From Marisa cornuarietis (Eukaryota > Mollusca > Gastropoda > Architaenioglossa > Ampullariidae): a stretch of DNA of 64,000 nucleotides. This document shows positions 39,701 to 50,515 of the stretch, one piece after another (within the stretch, counting starts at the first letter, position 1; every line of letters starts with the position of its first letter). Where the stretch lies: NCBI GenBank assembly GCA_004794655.1, contig SMMW01000622.1, positions 11,660,501 through 11,724,500 of the forward strand, read 5' to 3'. A model generated the notes under the pieces. That model was given only the letters and a program-made list of their open reading frames with translations, was not told where the DNA came from and ran no database searches. The position numbers were made by a program, and so were the translations under genes.

Positions 39701-42700
39701 CGACGAGAAGCTTGGGAGCGTCAGAGGCAATGCCAAGATGGTGCATGGGTCAAAACCAGAAATGTTAACTCGCTTGCTCAGACAAAGTTTATTGAAGTCC
39801 TTTGCAAGGAAATTGAAGAGCTGAAGCAGAAGATTGAAAACATGGAGGAGGCTCATGTTGACACCTTACCCATTGGAAGACAGTCCAGTTCTAGCAGAGA
39901 CAGAAAAGCACCTGAAAGCCCAGACCATAGACATCACACTGGACAAAATTCTCTCAGGAATTCTTTCTCTTTTCACAGGGAAATTCAGGAAACAGATAAC
40001 AAGATGATTCTAGCACCAAAAGATAATGCAGCATCTGCTGGTACAGAGAATCTAGAAAATTCTTCAAAAACTAGACTTGGAAGTCTCAGTCCACAACCAC
40101 GATTCTCACCTAGACTGCAGCAGCTGAACTCTGGATCATTCCAAAGGCATAACCAGGAAGAAATTATAGGTGACAGACGTGTTTTCTCTCCAGTGCGCTC
40201 TAAGCCTGGCAGTGACTCATCCCCAAAAAAGCATATCTTAAATTCTCAGGGGGTGGCAGACCACTCAGATCTTTTGCATGATGACAGCGACAGAGCTGTG
40301 CATAACCCATCAACATCAAGAGAAACAGAACTAGCACAGCAGACCAGTCCCAAGAAGAAGGCCATCAGCCTTGGGTACAAGAGTCCTATCCGCAGCGTAA
40401 TGCAGGATATCTGGGGAAATGATCTCACTGGTGTTGAAGGACTTGATCCCAATCGCCATGAGAGATATAAGCAGTTGATTGCTTCCCACACTCTCAGCGA
40501 CGAAGATACTATTGAACTGAAGCAGGCACTAGCATCAGCCATTGTTGAAAATGACATTCTGCAGGCCAAACTCAACAATGCTCGTCATGAAATTCAGGGC
40601 AAACTTGGAAAGACAAATGAAGTAAGCAACAGGCTTTTCTTTAAAATCATCTGCACTGCAAAAAACAAAATAAATAAACAATTATGATAGAATCATTTTA
40701 ATGTTTCTTCTGTACCTTTCAAGTGCATTTTAATGTGTTTTGAAAAAACAGTCTATTGTGCATTTGTATCAATAATAACAATCCAAACGTCATTGTCTAT
40801 GACCTAAGTATCTCTGTTTAGGTCCTTGATGACTGCAGAAAACATCTGGCAAAGTCTCAAGCTGAGAATATGGAGCTGCGTACAGCTCTGGAGCAAGAAC
40901 GTGAGCAATCACAAGCAATGGAGGAGCGTATTCATGAATTGGAGCTTTTGGTACAGCAGGTTCGAGCTGACAATGAAGAATTGGAAGAAGAATTGGACCA
41001 CACACTGTCTCTGCTGGACAGGTCCATATCAGAGAATAAGCCTGACATCTCTGCTCTCAAAGAGCAGAATGCAGAACTCCATGGTCGAGCTTCAGTTATA
41101 GAGACTGAGAACAGCTCACTGAAGAAGGTAGTGGGCCTTAATGCTCACATTAATTTGAAGTATTTAAAAACTTTTTACTATGAAATGGTGCAAAACTAGA
41201 CATGTTTCAGTTTTACACAAAAGTAATGAAGGTGTCATATTTGAGCACATTCTGTGTCAGAGTGAAATGCCAAAGGAAAAGCTCCACTGGAAAACATTTG
41301 TCTACTGCAGTGCATGCTCTTTTTGTCAAGTGACTGGGTTGAGCTCAAGGCAAGATATTTCCCAAAATATGAGCGAATGCCATCTCCTTTATTTGTTCTT
41401 TAGACAGATTTTTCATGCACAGAGATAGATTATATGTGTGATGTGTGATATTACAGTCCATGGATATGTCTACATCCTCAAGGCTACAACCAGTTGGAAA
41501 CTGAGGATATATGGCATATTTTAATTCAGAAGGCGTTTTCATGGTCTTTCAGTCATGCTTTGAACCTCTTCCTTTGAATAGTATAGTGTCTGGAGATTAT
41601 TCACACAGATTTTTGGAAATAGTTATCTTGCTCAATTTAGTAAGTGGAAACAAGATCTATTCTGATAAACTTTAAAATCCTTACACTGGGATTTCTTATG
41701 CTGGAATTAAGGCCTTACTGTTATTAAAGATTTAAAATCATAACAAGTGCCACAGTCATTTGGGTAGTTTATTTTTTCCTTTAATTACATAAAAAACTTA
41801 AAGTGGATGTTACAAAAAATTCATAAATAAAATTAAAAGATGTTTCATTTTCTCTTCCAGGAGATGGATGACCTAAAGAAGAGCCACTCTAAGTCTGTAC
41901 ATACAATCAGGGAGTTGCGGGAATGTTTGGATAAAGTTCGTGAGGAACGGACTGATCTTCTTCATAAACTTAAATGCATGGAGCAGACACACAATGAGTC
42001 TAAAGTCAAAACTATCATCAGCAACTACCAGGAGAAGGGAGCCATCGATGAGGCTGAACGTGAATATCAATCCAACAGCCTAAATCGGTCTAATGGCCAT
42101 CTGTCACCTGGTCACCACCGAAGCAGCACTCGCAACGACAACATTGTTTCCCTTAATACACCATCTAAAGCTGGCACACCCAACATTTCTAGTATCACAC
42201 CAGTTGCTCTAAGTCCTACACGTAGCTCAAACTACAGCATGGAAGACCTGTCTCCAACAGTTCCATCAAATTATCGAGAAATTTACCCACACAGAAAATC
42301 AAGGTATCAGAGTCTAACCTCTGATAGGTGCAACAGTCCAGATCCACATGAGTCACCAGTAAACTTTATCACCTACCCAGATCTGCAGCACTATCCAACC
42401 AAGCTAGATCTAAATGAGGACTTCAAAAGAAGACTGCAAAGCCCGCCACCAATCAGCAGATCAGGTCCAGCTGCCTCCATAGATGAGTCTCCCATAAAGA
42501 AACCCATTCCCTATCGCCCTTACCACAGTAGAAATGAAACAGCCAGCTCTCTGCACGCTAAGCATTCAGCTAGTCCAGCCAGAAAGGAAGATGTTTCAGC
42601 TGGTATTCATGAAGATTCCCCAACAAGAACATCACAAAGTCTCAGAGAAAGTCGGACTGTGAGCAGAAGTCCAGGTCACAGTGTTACAGCTGACAGGTTA

Positions 42701-45700
42701 AATGTGTCCTTTAATGATGTGCTCGACATCAAAAAGAGACAGATAAGCCCAAGCCCTGTTTCCTTTGGTGAGAACAGAAAGGGAATCTTAAAAAATGGAA
42801 AAATGTTCAACACTCGTGGAAGAGACAGGAGTGCCAGTCCACGATTTGCCTATCGTAGTCACTCTCCACCGACTCGACTGTCTCCAGAGATTCATAAGAG
42901 CAGGGGCACCACTAACAACAAGCCTTTGTTCTCTCATGCTGGTGCAGGAGACGTCACCAGAAGCTTAAGAGACATAAGTATGGAAGACATGAAGCTGGAT
43001 GGGTTTAGGAAACTTCATCGGTCCAAGTCCTGGTTTGAACTACAGCTGTAAGTATTAATGATCTATTCTGTTATGAGTGAGAAAAGTAATTCTCCTTTTT
43101 TTCACCCTCATCTTCCCCACCTAAAATATTAAAATATGATCTAGGAATTTTTGCTTCCTTTTTCACTGCATAAATATTAGTTGTAAGTGACTAGTTTAAG
43201 GTAAGTACTCAAGCTGTATTAGTTGCTGCTAGGTGTTGAAATCAAGCAAAAATACTCATTGTCTAAATGACCTATCATGCTTTTATGGTCTTCACTCTTA
43301 AACAGGTGACAATGAGGGTTGAAATTTGATACCATTTGTTATTTGCATGGCATGCCAATACAAAGCCAGATGTAAATGCCTGTTTGTAGTGCGTGTGAAT
43401 TTTAATGGCTTCCGTAACAACAAGAATTATGTACTGTAAGTGAATATCATTGTATACCTGATGTAATTGTAATGGGTGGCTTATGGACTGGCAGTGAAAA
43501 TGAAGAAGTTCCTAACGTGGTTGAACTTATAAAGAAGCTTAGGTAAGTATGCGCATAATATGTAAAGCTAACAACAATCTTATTATTGATGGGGGCAGTG
43601 TTGTGCTGTGCTGTTTGTATAGCATCATATCTCTACATCGCTTATGTAGCTTACTACTAGCTACCGCTACCTTTCTTTGTACTATTCTTAACACTACATG
43701 TCCTCTGTTCACATTCTCTAGTAAGCCTTTGAAAGCACTGGACCTCATTTGTGCTTCGTGGTGATGGATGTTTAGAATGTGCACCATATGTGTTGCCAGG
43801 TTCATTAGCTCACCTAAAGTAAACAAGATTACATAAATGCATCAAAAGCAAACACAAATAAAATAACTTGAATTTAAATACAGTGATGATGGAAAAGATA
43901 AATCCTATAATTATACCAGATGTAAACCTTTACCTTCAGAGGAAAGGACTGCTGATTTGATTATGTAAACTTATGATGATTCTGTAGAGAAGAGAATGAT
44001 GCTGGTTTGTACTGGAAATTTCGGATAAAAATAAACAGAGGTAGAACAGATATATCTACTGCTTATCACTTTTGTAGCTGATACTATACAGAGTTTGATA
44101 TAAGCATATTCTTTAAAAAAAAACTGTTATCTATGAATCTGTTGTAGTATTCTGGAATGGAAAAAAAACAGATAATTTGTGCATAAAAGAAAAGCTAAGG
44201 TATTAGCTTTTTTGTGCAGACAGAATTTGTGAAAAGCCCATGTTATATGTAGAAAACAAAATAGATTTTTTTATATTAAATTTAACACAATTCACACTGC
44301 TTATCATCCTTTTTGACATTTTCACGTCAGTTAAGTTGTATATGAGCCGGCTTATTGCTGTTATTAATGCTAACAGAGAATTGCTAACATTTCATGTGAC
44401 TGATATATAAAGTAATACAATTATCTACAAATATGACTTTTTAAAGAGTAACATGTAAACTTTCATGTTTTCTAAGATTAATCAAAAATTCATTATTAAT
44501 GCCATGTTTGAAAAATAATGAAAGGCATCAGTAAGTGTGTTGCATCGGCTGCAGATATGACTTTTGACTTAAGGATGTGGTTTTAATTCACCAGTCAGAG
44601 TCTATGTCTACTGTTTCTGAAGTTAAAAGTAATTCATCTGTGTACAATTTTAAGCATTCAGCTATATTTTAATTTTGAAGCATCATGTTTGAGTGCATGC
44701 ATAACAAATTGTTATTATATAAAACCTGGGGAAACAAACACACCTTATAAAATGATGTGTTAATGTTTGCTTAAACTTGATTTCAGTAAACTTTCACAGG
44801 AAACTTCTCTCTGTTAAACAGTATTTAACTGAAGCAAGTTTTAATAGTGATCAAGTTTCAAGTACAATTAATGAAAACTTCCATCATATTTAAAGGAATG
44901 TAGTGGGGTGCAATTTTTTTTCCAATGATTGGGTAAAGCAGTTCAGTGCAAGATACTTTTCCCTCAAGTCTGGGTGAATTTTTGAATTATACACTTAGAA
45001 TCCCCTGTCCAGTCATCACCATGCACAGAAAGAGATCAAAATCAAATCATGACATTCCTAATTAATCTATATTGGGTGAGGTCTTTACTTTGTAAATCAG
45101 GCATGTCAAACATGTGGCTTGCAGGCCACATGCGGCCCTTTGGAAGCACGCCTGCGGCCTGCACAAAGGACACTGTAGCAATTTGCAAAATCTGTTATAT
45201 AGGTCTTTTCTTACCATCCTGAAAAGTTAAAAACTTCAGGAAGTTTGCCACAAGGATTATGGCAATATTCATTTCTACCTATGTGTGAACAATTATTTTT
45301 CTTCAGGAAATCATCAAACACTTCTCAGAGAACAAGACTGACTGATCAACACCTCTCATCTCTGATGAAAGTTGGAAATGCACACACATTTCAGCCAGAC
45401 AGAAAAAATTGTCATTAAAATAAGGTGTCAAGCCTCAGGAAAAAACACTAAAAATATTTGTAAAATGTTCAGTTTGAACTGTGGTAATTTTTGTACAATG
45501 TATTTGTTGCAGTTGCATACAAGTCATTGTTGTTTAAAATTTCTTTTTTTCCTTTTGTTAAACTAGTTCATTACTTGGCATTCATCAATGTGGCTAGCTG
45601 CTAAACCATTTATATGCCCATTGCATGTTTCTAAGTTTAAGTAATAAAAATATTCTGACAAATTTTTATTAAATGACTTCAATTAGATGTTGTGTGCGGC

Positions 45701-46181
45701 CCTCATGACAACAAAATTGTGACCCATGTGGCCCTGTTTGATATGCCTGATATAAACATATCCATGTACTATCTGTGCTGACCTCTTTCTGCGCAGTAAG
45801 TGTGTATTTGAATGGAAGGGAGTACACACCCAAATATATAAAGCACTAAGCTTTATCTGATCACTAGAAAATAAAATGTGGACCCCACTATTCCTGTTTC
45901 AGTATTATTGTTTGGATAAAACACACAAATGAAAATTTCAGAATATTCCAAAATTATCACCATAATAACCATTATCTTTAAATCACTCCCCTCTCTTACC
46001 CATTTGAAGAAGCAATTGTAGTTCTTTGTCTTTCAGGATGCTAAATCACTTTCTTGACAGCATACTTTAATTTGCCTTCATTTACTGTTTTTCAAACAGT
46101 CAGGAGCCCATTGCACTTTCTGATGAACAGAGGCGCTATGCCAATGAGCTAATTAAGAAGTACACTGGTGTCAGTGTCTGA
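30786..46181 (+). CDS. Tandem calponin-homology (filamin-type actin-binding) protein with coiled coil, about 1,800 aa
   Basis: Thirteen coding exons: 30786-31026, 34173-34263, 34688-34765, 35277-35385, 35836-35905, 36202-36275, 37174-37246, 37455-37526, 37655-40621, 40822-41127, 41861-43047, 43495-43542 and 46100-46181 (TGA). From the second exon on, all phases agree (1,718 residues). CH1 spans about residues 25-137 (DGRIMCELIDAL; DVIDGDIKSILDLMWLLILNYG) and CH2 about 150-255 (LLEWCQKEL; IISPNDIVDGTVDEHALMIYL), the pair arranged as in filamin and expected to bind F-actin. About 990 residues of Ser-, Arg- and Pro-rich, SP-rich low complexity follow, then a coiled coil (about 1260-1420), more SP-rich sequence, and a short C-terminus with SDEQRRYANELIKKYTG. 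There are no filamin Ig repeats, spectrin repeats or transmembrane segment. The first exon seems to change frame near 30870-30885, so the exact N-terminus is unsettled. I cannot assign it to a named vertebrate family. Confidence 0.85.
31726..31803 (+). mobile_element. Degenerate left part of a CAGTGGCGTAGGAA-family copy
   Basis: The string cagggtcgtaggaagctgctctgg, then gcaaactccat and ctgacagtgaacgacgttcgcac, parallels the copy at 28558 with substitutions. Lies in the first CH-gene intron (31027-34172). The matching right-end-like sequence at 32262-32350 may belong to the same, now split, element. Confidence 0.5.
32262..32350 (+). mobile_element. Degenerate right part of a CAGTGGCGTAGGAA-family copy
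   Basis: A gggggaggg run, gcccccaccc, then caccccttgtcccctggttcctac resembles the right end of the intact copies, but the terminal CGCCACTG is lost. It sits 0.5 kb from the left-end-like fragment at 31726, in the same intron. Confidence 0.45.
34984..35170 (-). repeat. tRNA-derived SINE, copy A (CH-gene intron)
   Basis: It aligns block by block with the better-defined copy at 48466-48641: ggtgttttatgttgaaccaacaa, tgtaaacagatg, cagagaaagaatag, gagatttgaacccaggacag and cactgtatcggtgacaggtgctaa. Read on the minus strand it has a B box (GGGTTCAAATCTC) preceded by an A-box-like segment, so it is a tRNA-headed SINE in minus orientation. A G-run lies at its plus-strand left end. Confidence 0.75.
37655..40621 (+). 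CDS. 2,967-nt internal exon of the tandem-CH gene
   Basis: One uninterrupted phase-0 exon of 989 codons bounded by tgattgcag and GTAAGC. It encodes almost only low-complexity Ser/Arg/Glu/Gln-rich sequence with many SP and RSxS-type sites, suggesting phosphorylation control. The last about 50 residues (SHTLSDEDTIELKQALASAI) begin the coiled coil that continues in the next exon. Its size, against 70-110 nt for the CH-domain exons, is notable. Confidence 0.9.
44905..45850. mobile_element. MITE-like inverted-repeat element, copy 2, split by a hAT-like insertion
   Basis: The left part (44905-45097) follows copy 1 at 7375: aatgattgggtaaag, agatacttttccctcaa, tctgggtgaat, then atcaccatgcacagaaagagatcaaaat. 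The match resumes at 45750 after a 652-bp insertion: aaacatatccatgtactatc, gctgacctctttctg. In the last long CH-gene intron. Ends approximate. Confidence 0.6.
45098..45749. mobile_element. hAT-like element nested in the split MITE
   Basis: It starts CAGGCATGTCAAACA and ends in the near inverse TGTTTGATATGCCTG, with inner GGCCAC/GTGGCC and GCGGCCC strings typical of the widespread CAG..TGTCAAAC..GGCCC non-autonomous hAT group. The 8-bp flanks (TTGTAAAT and ATATAAAC) agree only partly, so the target duplication is decayed or my ends are off. No transposase frame. Confidence 0.65.
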
Positions 46182-47604
46182 GCTGGACCAAGGTGAGTAA
46201 TAATAATAATGAAGATTGCTTATAGAGCATGACACAGGATTTTACAAGAAAGAAAAACAACTCAAACCAAAACAAAACCATGTACTAAAATCATGATGGT
46301 ACATAAGGCATAACAACATTCTGCATTATGTAAACAACCAAGCGCAAGGTCATCCACAGGCTTTCAGTCAAAAGAGTAATGGAAAAATGCATCTTCATCA
46401 ACTGGTTAAATGCTGACAATGATGGTGCATGTCTCAGCTGGAAGGGAAGTATATTCCAGACAACTGGGGCAGTAAGTTAGTCCCAGGGACAGTTAGAAGT
46501 TTTTCTTTTGAGGATCAGAGAGACCTAGAAAGAAAATAGGCTAGACTTGCAAATAGACAGGCTAAAACTGCACCTTCAAAATAACAAAAAGATAGAGCTG
46601 CAATTTTATGCTGTATACAACACTTCACTGGGAACCATACGTTTCCTGAGCAAAGATGTGCTCATGCTTTGATTTCTGGAAAACAAGGCCTGCAAGATTG
46701 GAACAGATAAGCCCTGCAGAACAGAGTTGAAGTAGTCAAGTCATGAAGAAACTATAATGCAGAGATAAGTCCAGCAGTAGTACTTTCCAATAGATTCGAC
46801 GGAATGCTTGCAACCTTGTGATGTAAGAAATCTACTCAGCAGATGGAATTAACATGCTGTTGCATGGGAAGAGGGGTGATCTCCCCTACAACTGGTACTT
46901 TTGGTAAATGAATATCTCTGGTACCAGTTTCGAGATGAAATGAAATGCATGGAAACAGCTTGATCAAGACACACACCAATATATTTGACAAAAGTTTATA
47001 AAAGTACATCAACTCCTCTAATGTCAATAAACTTACAGTCTAAAAAGGCTGAAAGAGGTGGATGAGCCAACATATATGACGTCAGGTATGTTAGTACTCC
47101 ATTAAAGGTTATTGCTGTCCTCCAAGCAAGAACAGCAGTAACAAAATTCTGAACGCCAATCATGGCATTGAGGAAATGTGTGCAATGGACACTTCTGTAC
47201 AAGTCTCATCAGTGTACATATAAAAGGGGCAGAAAGGGTTGAATGTATAGAGTGAAGAGCACTGAACTGAGTACTATCTGTGACCGCATGCTGAGTCTGC
47301 AGAAACACAAAGCTCAGATGACATGGAGAGTACTGAATGCCATCTACAACACACCATACACAACTATGCAGATAAGCGCAAAATCAGTCAAGAACTAAAC
47401 CATCAACACCAGAATTTAGCAGTGAGTCTCTCGAACAAGATAGCATGGTCTGTATAAAACTATAATGTTTATAGTGTTAAACAATCACTCAAATCAAGTA
47501 AAGCCAGTACAGGCACTAAACATTTGTCAGTCTTCTCAAGCAGGCCACAGAGAACAGACGGTATGGTGGTCTCCATACTATGGTTTTGATGGTAGGCAGA
47601 TTGA

Positions 47605-49330
47605 ATAAGCATAAGCACATCAGTGAGATGCTGAATCGATCTCATCCACCATACTTACCTGACGTACCACCAGCTGCACAACTTCATGTCAACACCAGCC
47701 CTCCCACTAAGCTATCAAAAGCATGAAAAATGGCAAAGCAGCAGGCCCGGAACGGTATAACCCCAGAAGCACTAAAGACAGACCTAGAAACAACAGCAAC
47801 AATTTTACAGACCCTCCTACACAAGATCTGGGAACAAGAGCTAGTCACAACAGACTGGAAATTAGGTCACCTGGTCAAACTACCAAAGAAAGGAGACCTC
47901 TCCCTGTGCAACAACTGCTGTCCATCCCAGCAAAGTCCTGACAAGGATAATACTAGAGAGACTGAAGAAGGCACTAGACAAGAGACTTAGACCAGAACAA
48001 GCATGGTTTTGCCAGGATAAGTCATGCACTGACCACATTGCAACCCTCCGTATCATCATAGAACAGTCCATCGAATGGCAATCCTCCCTTTATATAACTC
48101 TTGTGGATTTTGAGAAGGCCTTTGACAGTGAAGACAGGGACGTCATCTGGAGGCTGATGAACCACTATGGTATTCTGCCTAAATTTATAAACATCATCTA
48201 GGAATTGTATGAAGACTCATCCTGCCAAGCTATCCATAACGGCAAACTCACTAAACCTTTTGTAATGAAGACTGGCGTTAGACAAGGTTGCATATTATCA
48301 CCGACAATGATGGTCATAGACTGGATTATGTGTAAGACAACAACACCAGCATCCAGTGGACCTTCACCAAACAGCTTGAAGACCTTTGCAGATGACATTA
48401 GTCTTCTGTCTCATCGGCAGCAGCATGCACAAACCAAACTGAGTAAGCTAGCAGAGGAAGCAGAGGGGGGGGGGAATTGGTGTTTTACGCCGAGCCAGCA
48501 ACTAAGGCAAGCAGCCAGCCCTGTAAACAAATGTCACATGCAGAGAAAGAACAGTGTGCCCAAGATGAGAGCTGAACCCAGGACAGCCAACCTTCACTGT
48601 ATTGGTGACAGGCGCTAACCATTGCGCCACTTGACCGCCCTAGAGGAAGCAGAGAAGACAGGCTTAAAGATCAACAGAAAGAAGACCAAAGTGATGAAAA
48701 TCAACAACAAGCAGGAACTTACAATCCATCTTCAAGGAGAGAACATCCTAGAAACAGACTGCTTCACATATCTGGGGAGCATCGTTAGCAAGGACGGTGG
48801 AGTGGACGATGACATCAGAAGCCGCATAAACAAGGCCAGGCATGCTTTTAACATCTTACGCCCCATCTGGAACTCCCGAGGATTATCCCTCTGCAGTAAG
48901 ACCCGCATCTTCAAAACCAATGTGAAACCAGTCCTACTGTATGGCTCTGAAACCTGGAGAGTGACAAACATCATCAACAACAAGCTCCAGACCTTTACCA
49001 ACTGATGCCTTCGCCATATTTTGGGAATAAGAAGGCCTGAAATGTAACCAGAATGCCACTAGTCAAGGCATCAAAAAGTGCAAGTGGGGCTGGATAGGAC
49101 ACACCCTGCGCAAACCACCTGACACTATTGCCAGGCCGGCACATGACTGGAACCCTCAGGGGAAGAGGAGAGTTGTGAGGCCAAAACAGACTTGGAGAAG
49201 ATCAGTAGAGAACGAGGCAAAGGATGCTGGAACCACATGGGCCCAACTGAGGGGGACTGCCCAAAACCAGGTCTGCTGGCAAGGTGTTGTTGCGGCCCTA
49301 TGCTCCTCGAGGTGTAGCAAGGAATAATGA
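47605..49330 (+). mobile_element. Non-LTR retrotransposon (LINE) reverse-transcriptase fragment, defective
   Basis: In several frames the translation shows non-LTR RT landmarks in order: NGKAAG, LVKLPKKGDLS, a VDFEKAFDS block, TGVRQGCILSP, FADDISLLS, the FTYLGSIVSKDGG thumb-side block, VLLYGSETW and a final RPKQTWRRSVENEAKD. The 5' part with the endonuclease is absent, frames shift near 47920 and 48310, and in-frame stops occur at 48199 and 49003, so it is dead. It ends near an atgatgatg tract, as RTE-like elements often do. It sits in the sense orientation in the CH-gene 3'-UTR intron. Confidence 0.9.
48466..48641 (-). repeat. tRNA-derived SINE inserted in the LINE, with a 13-bp target duplication
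   Basis: Flanked by a perfect direct repeat AGAGGAAGCAGAG (48453-48465 and 48642-48654), which fixes both ends. Read on the minus strand, the head carries TGGCGCAATGGTTAGCGCC (tRNA A-box region) and GGGTTCAGCTC (B box); the G-run at the plus-strand left end corresponds to the SINE tail. It interrupts the RT frame between the FADD block and the thumb region. It matches the copy at 34984-35170. Confidence 0.85.
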
Positions 49331-49470
49331 TGATGACATCAGTACTTTTTTTCCAGATAAATCTCAAAGGAGAAGATAAGCCTACTTTAATTTTTCAAAG
49401 CCTTACAAAGATTTGATGTGACAAGAAACATAAAACCTCTTTGAAAATATTTTTGTGTATCTTTTTTCAG

Positions 49471-50515
49471 GAAAATTCATGTCACTTGACAAGACTCAGT
49501 TGCGGGTCTTTGAAAATGGAGGAACGCTAAATATTATCAGCTGCTTTCCAATGAAACAGAAGACAGACTGATCATTATGAGCTACATACAATAATCTTTT
49601 TCAGTTTTTCTGCTGTTTTTTGTACCTTGAAAATTTAGTGCATTTCAGAAAGTATTATTATTGAAATGCCATTTAGATTAATGTAACAAACTTTTCTTAA
49701 GTGAATTCACCAGAATGATTTTACTTGTTTTTCTTTATTTATTTAATTTAAAAGAAAAAAATGTGTTTTCCTGAAAAAATACCAAAACATGTTCCTTTGC
49801 TCTGTACTATTTGTTGCCCTTTCAAAAGTTTAAGGTGGAAAATAGATATGTAAGAATTGAGGAATGATCATTAAATATTACTTATGCAGAAACGTTAGTG
49901 CTACCAATATATGTGATTTTTAAATTTATGAGCTATAATTAGTAAAAATCTCCTTGCAACCTGGCACTGAACAATGGAATGATACTTATACTACATTAAT
50001 TTAGCAGAATTATTATATTTACCTTAATTTAGACGAATGGTATGTATGGACATTTTTCTCTATATGCCAGTATGATTCCTGAATTATGGTATCTTGAATT
50101 ATTTTTACGTTTCTTTATTAGAAATTCAGAGTGATTAGAAATTTGCTGTTTTCTTTGGCGATGTTATACAACACATATCGATTTCCTGTAATTTAAAAAT
50201 AGACTAAAACAAAAATGTCTTTTAACTTTACCATATGGATTTTCTGTTTTTACATTGACCACACCCAAGTTAACATAAGATAAATCTAGTCCCTTTTATT
50301 CAGTATTACCACCTCACCATTTGATTTTGGGGGGATATTTGGGTTGGTGAAAGAAAATATATTCAGTGTGTTTTTTGCAAGCAAAATTATGTATACTTGA
50401 TACATAGCTGCAAGGTTATAAGTGTCCTTAATAATATTGACAAAATATGCTTTTTTATTCATTGGTTCACAATTTCTAATTTAAGAAGGTTCAAATAAAA
50501 TGAAACTATTTGATT
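49471..50515 (+). other. Terminal 3'-UTR exon of the tandem-CH gene
   Basis: It follows a strong cttttttcag acceptor, has no significant ORF, and includes a polyadenylation signal AATAAA at 50494-50499. Its extent is inferred; further AATAAA strings occur downstream. Confidence 0.5.

Larger units (their letters stand above)
46193..49470 (+). other. Intron within the 3' UTR of the tandem-CH gene
   Basis: The last coding exon runs past its TGA (46179-46181) to an AAG|GTGAGT donor at 46192/46193. A cttttttcag acceptor precedes 49471. The junction is only 11 nt after the stop, too close to trigger junction-dependent nonsense decay. The intron holds an (AAT)n-headed repeat-like stretch (46196-46800), the LINE fragment and its nested SINE. 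Confidence 0.6.

Noticed and set aside
48569..48641. Candidate minus-strand tRNA gene with good A and B boxes
   Set aside because: It is the head of a SINE bounded by a target duplication, and a second copy has the same non-tRNA body.
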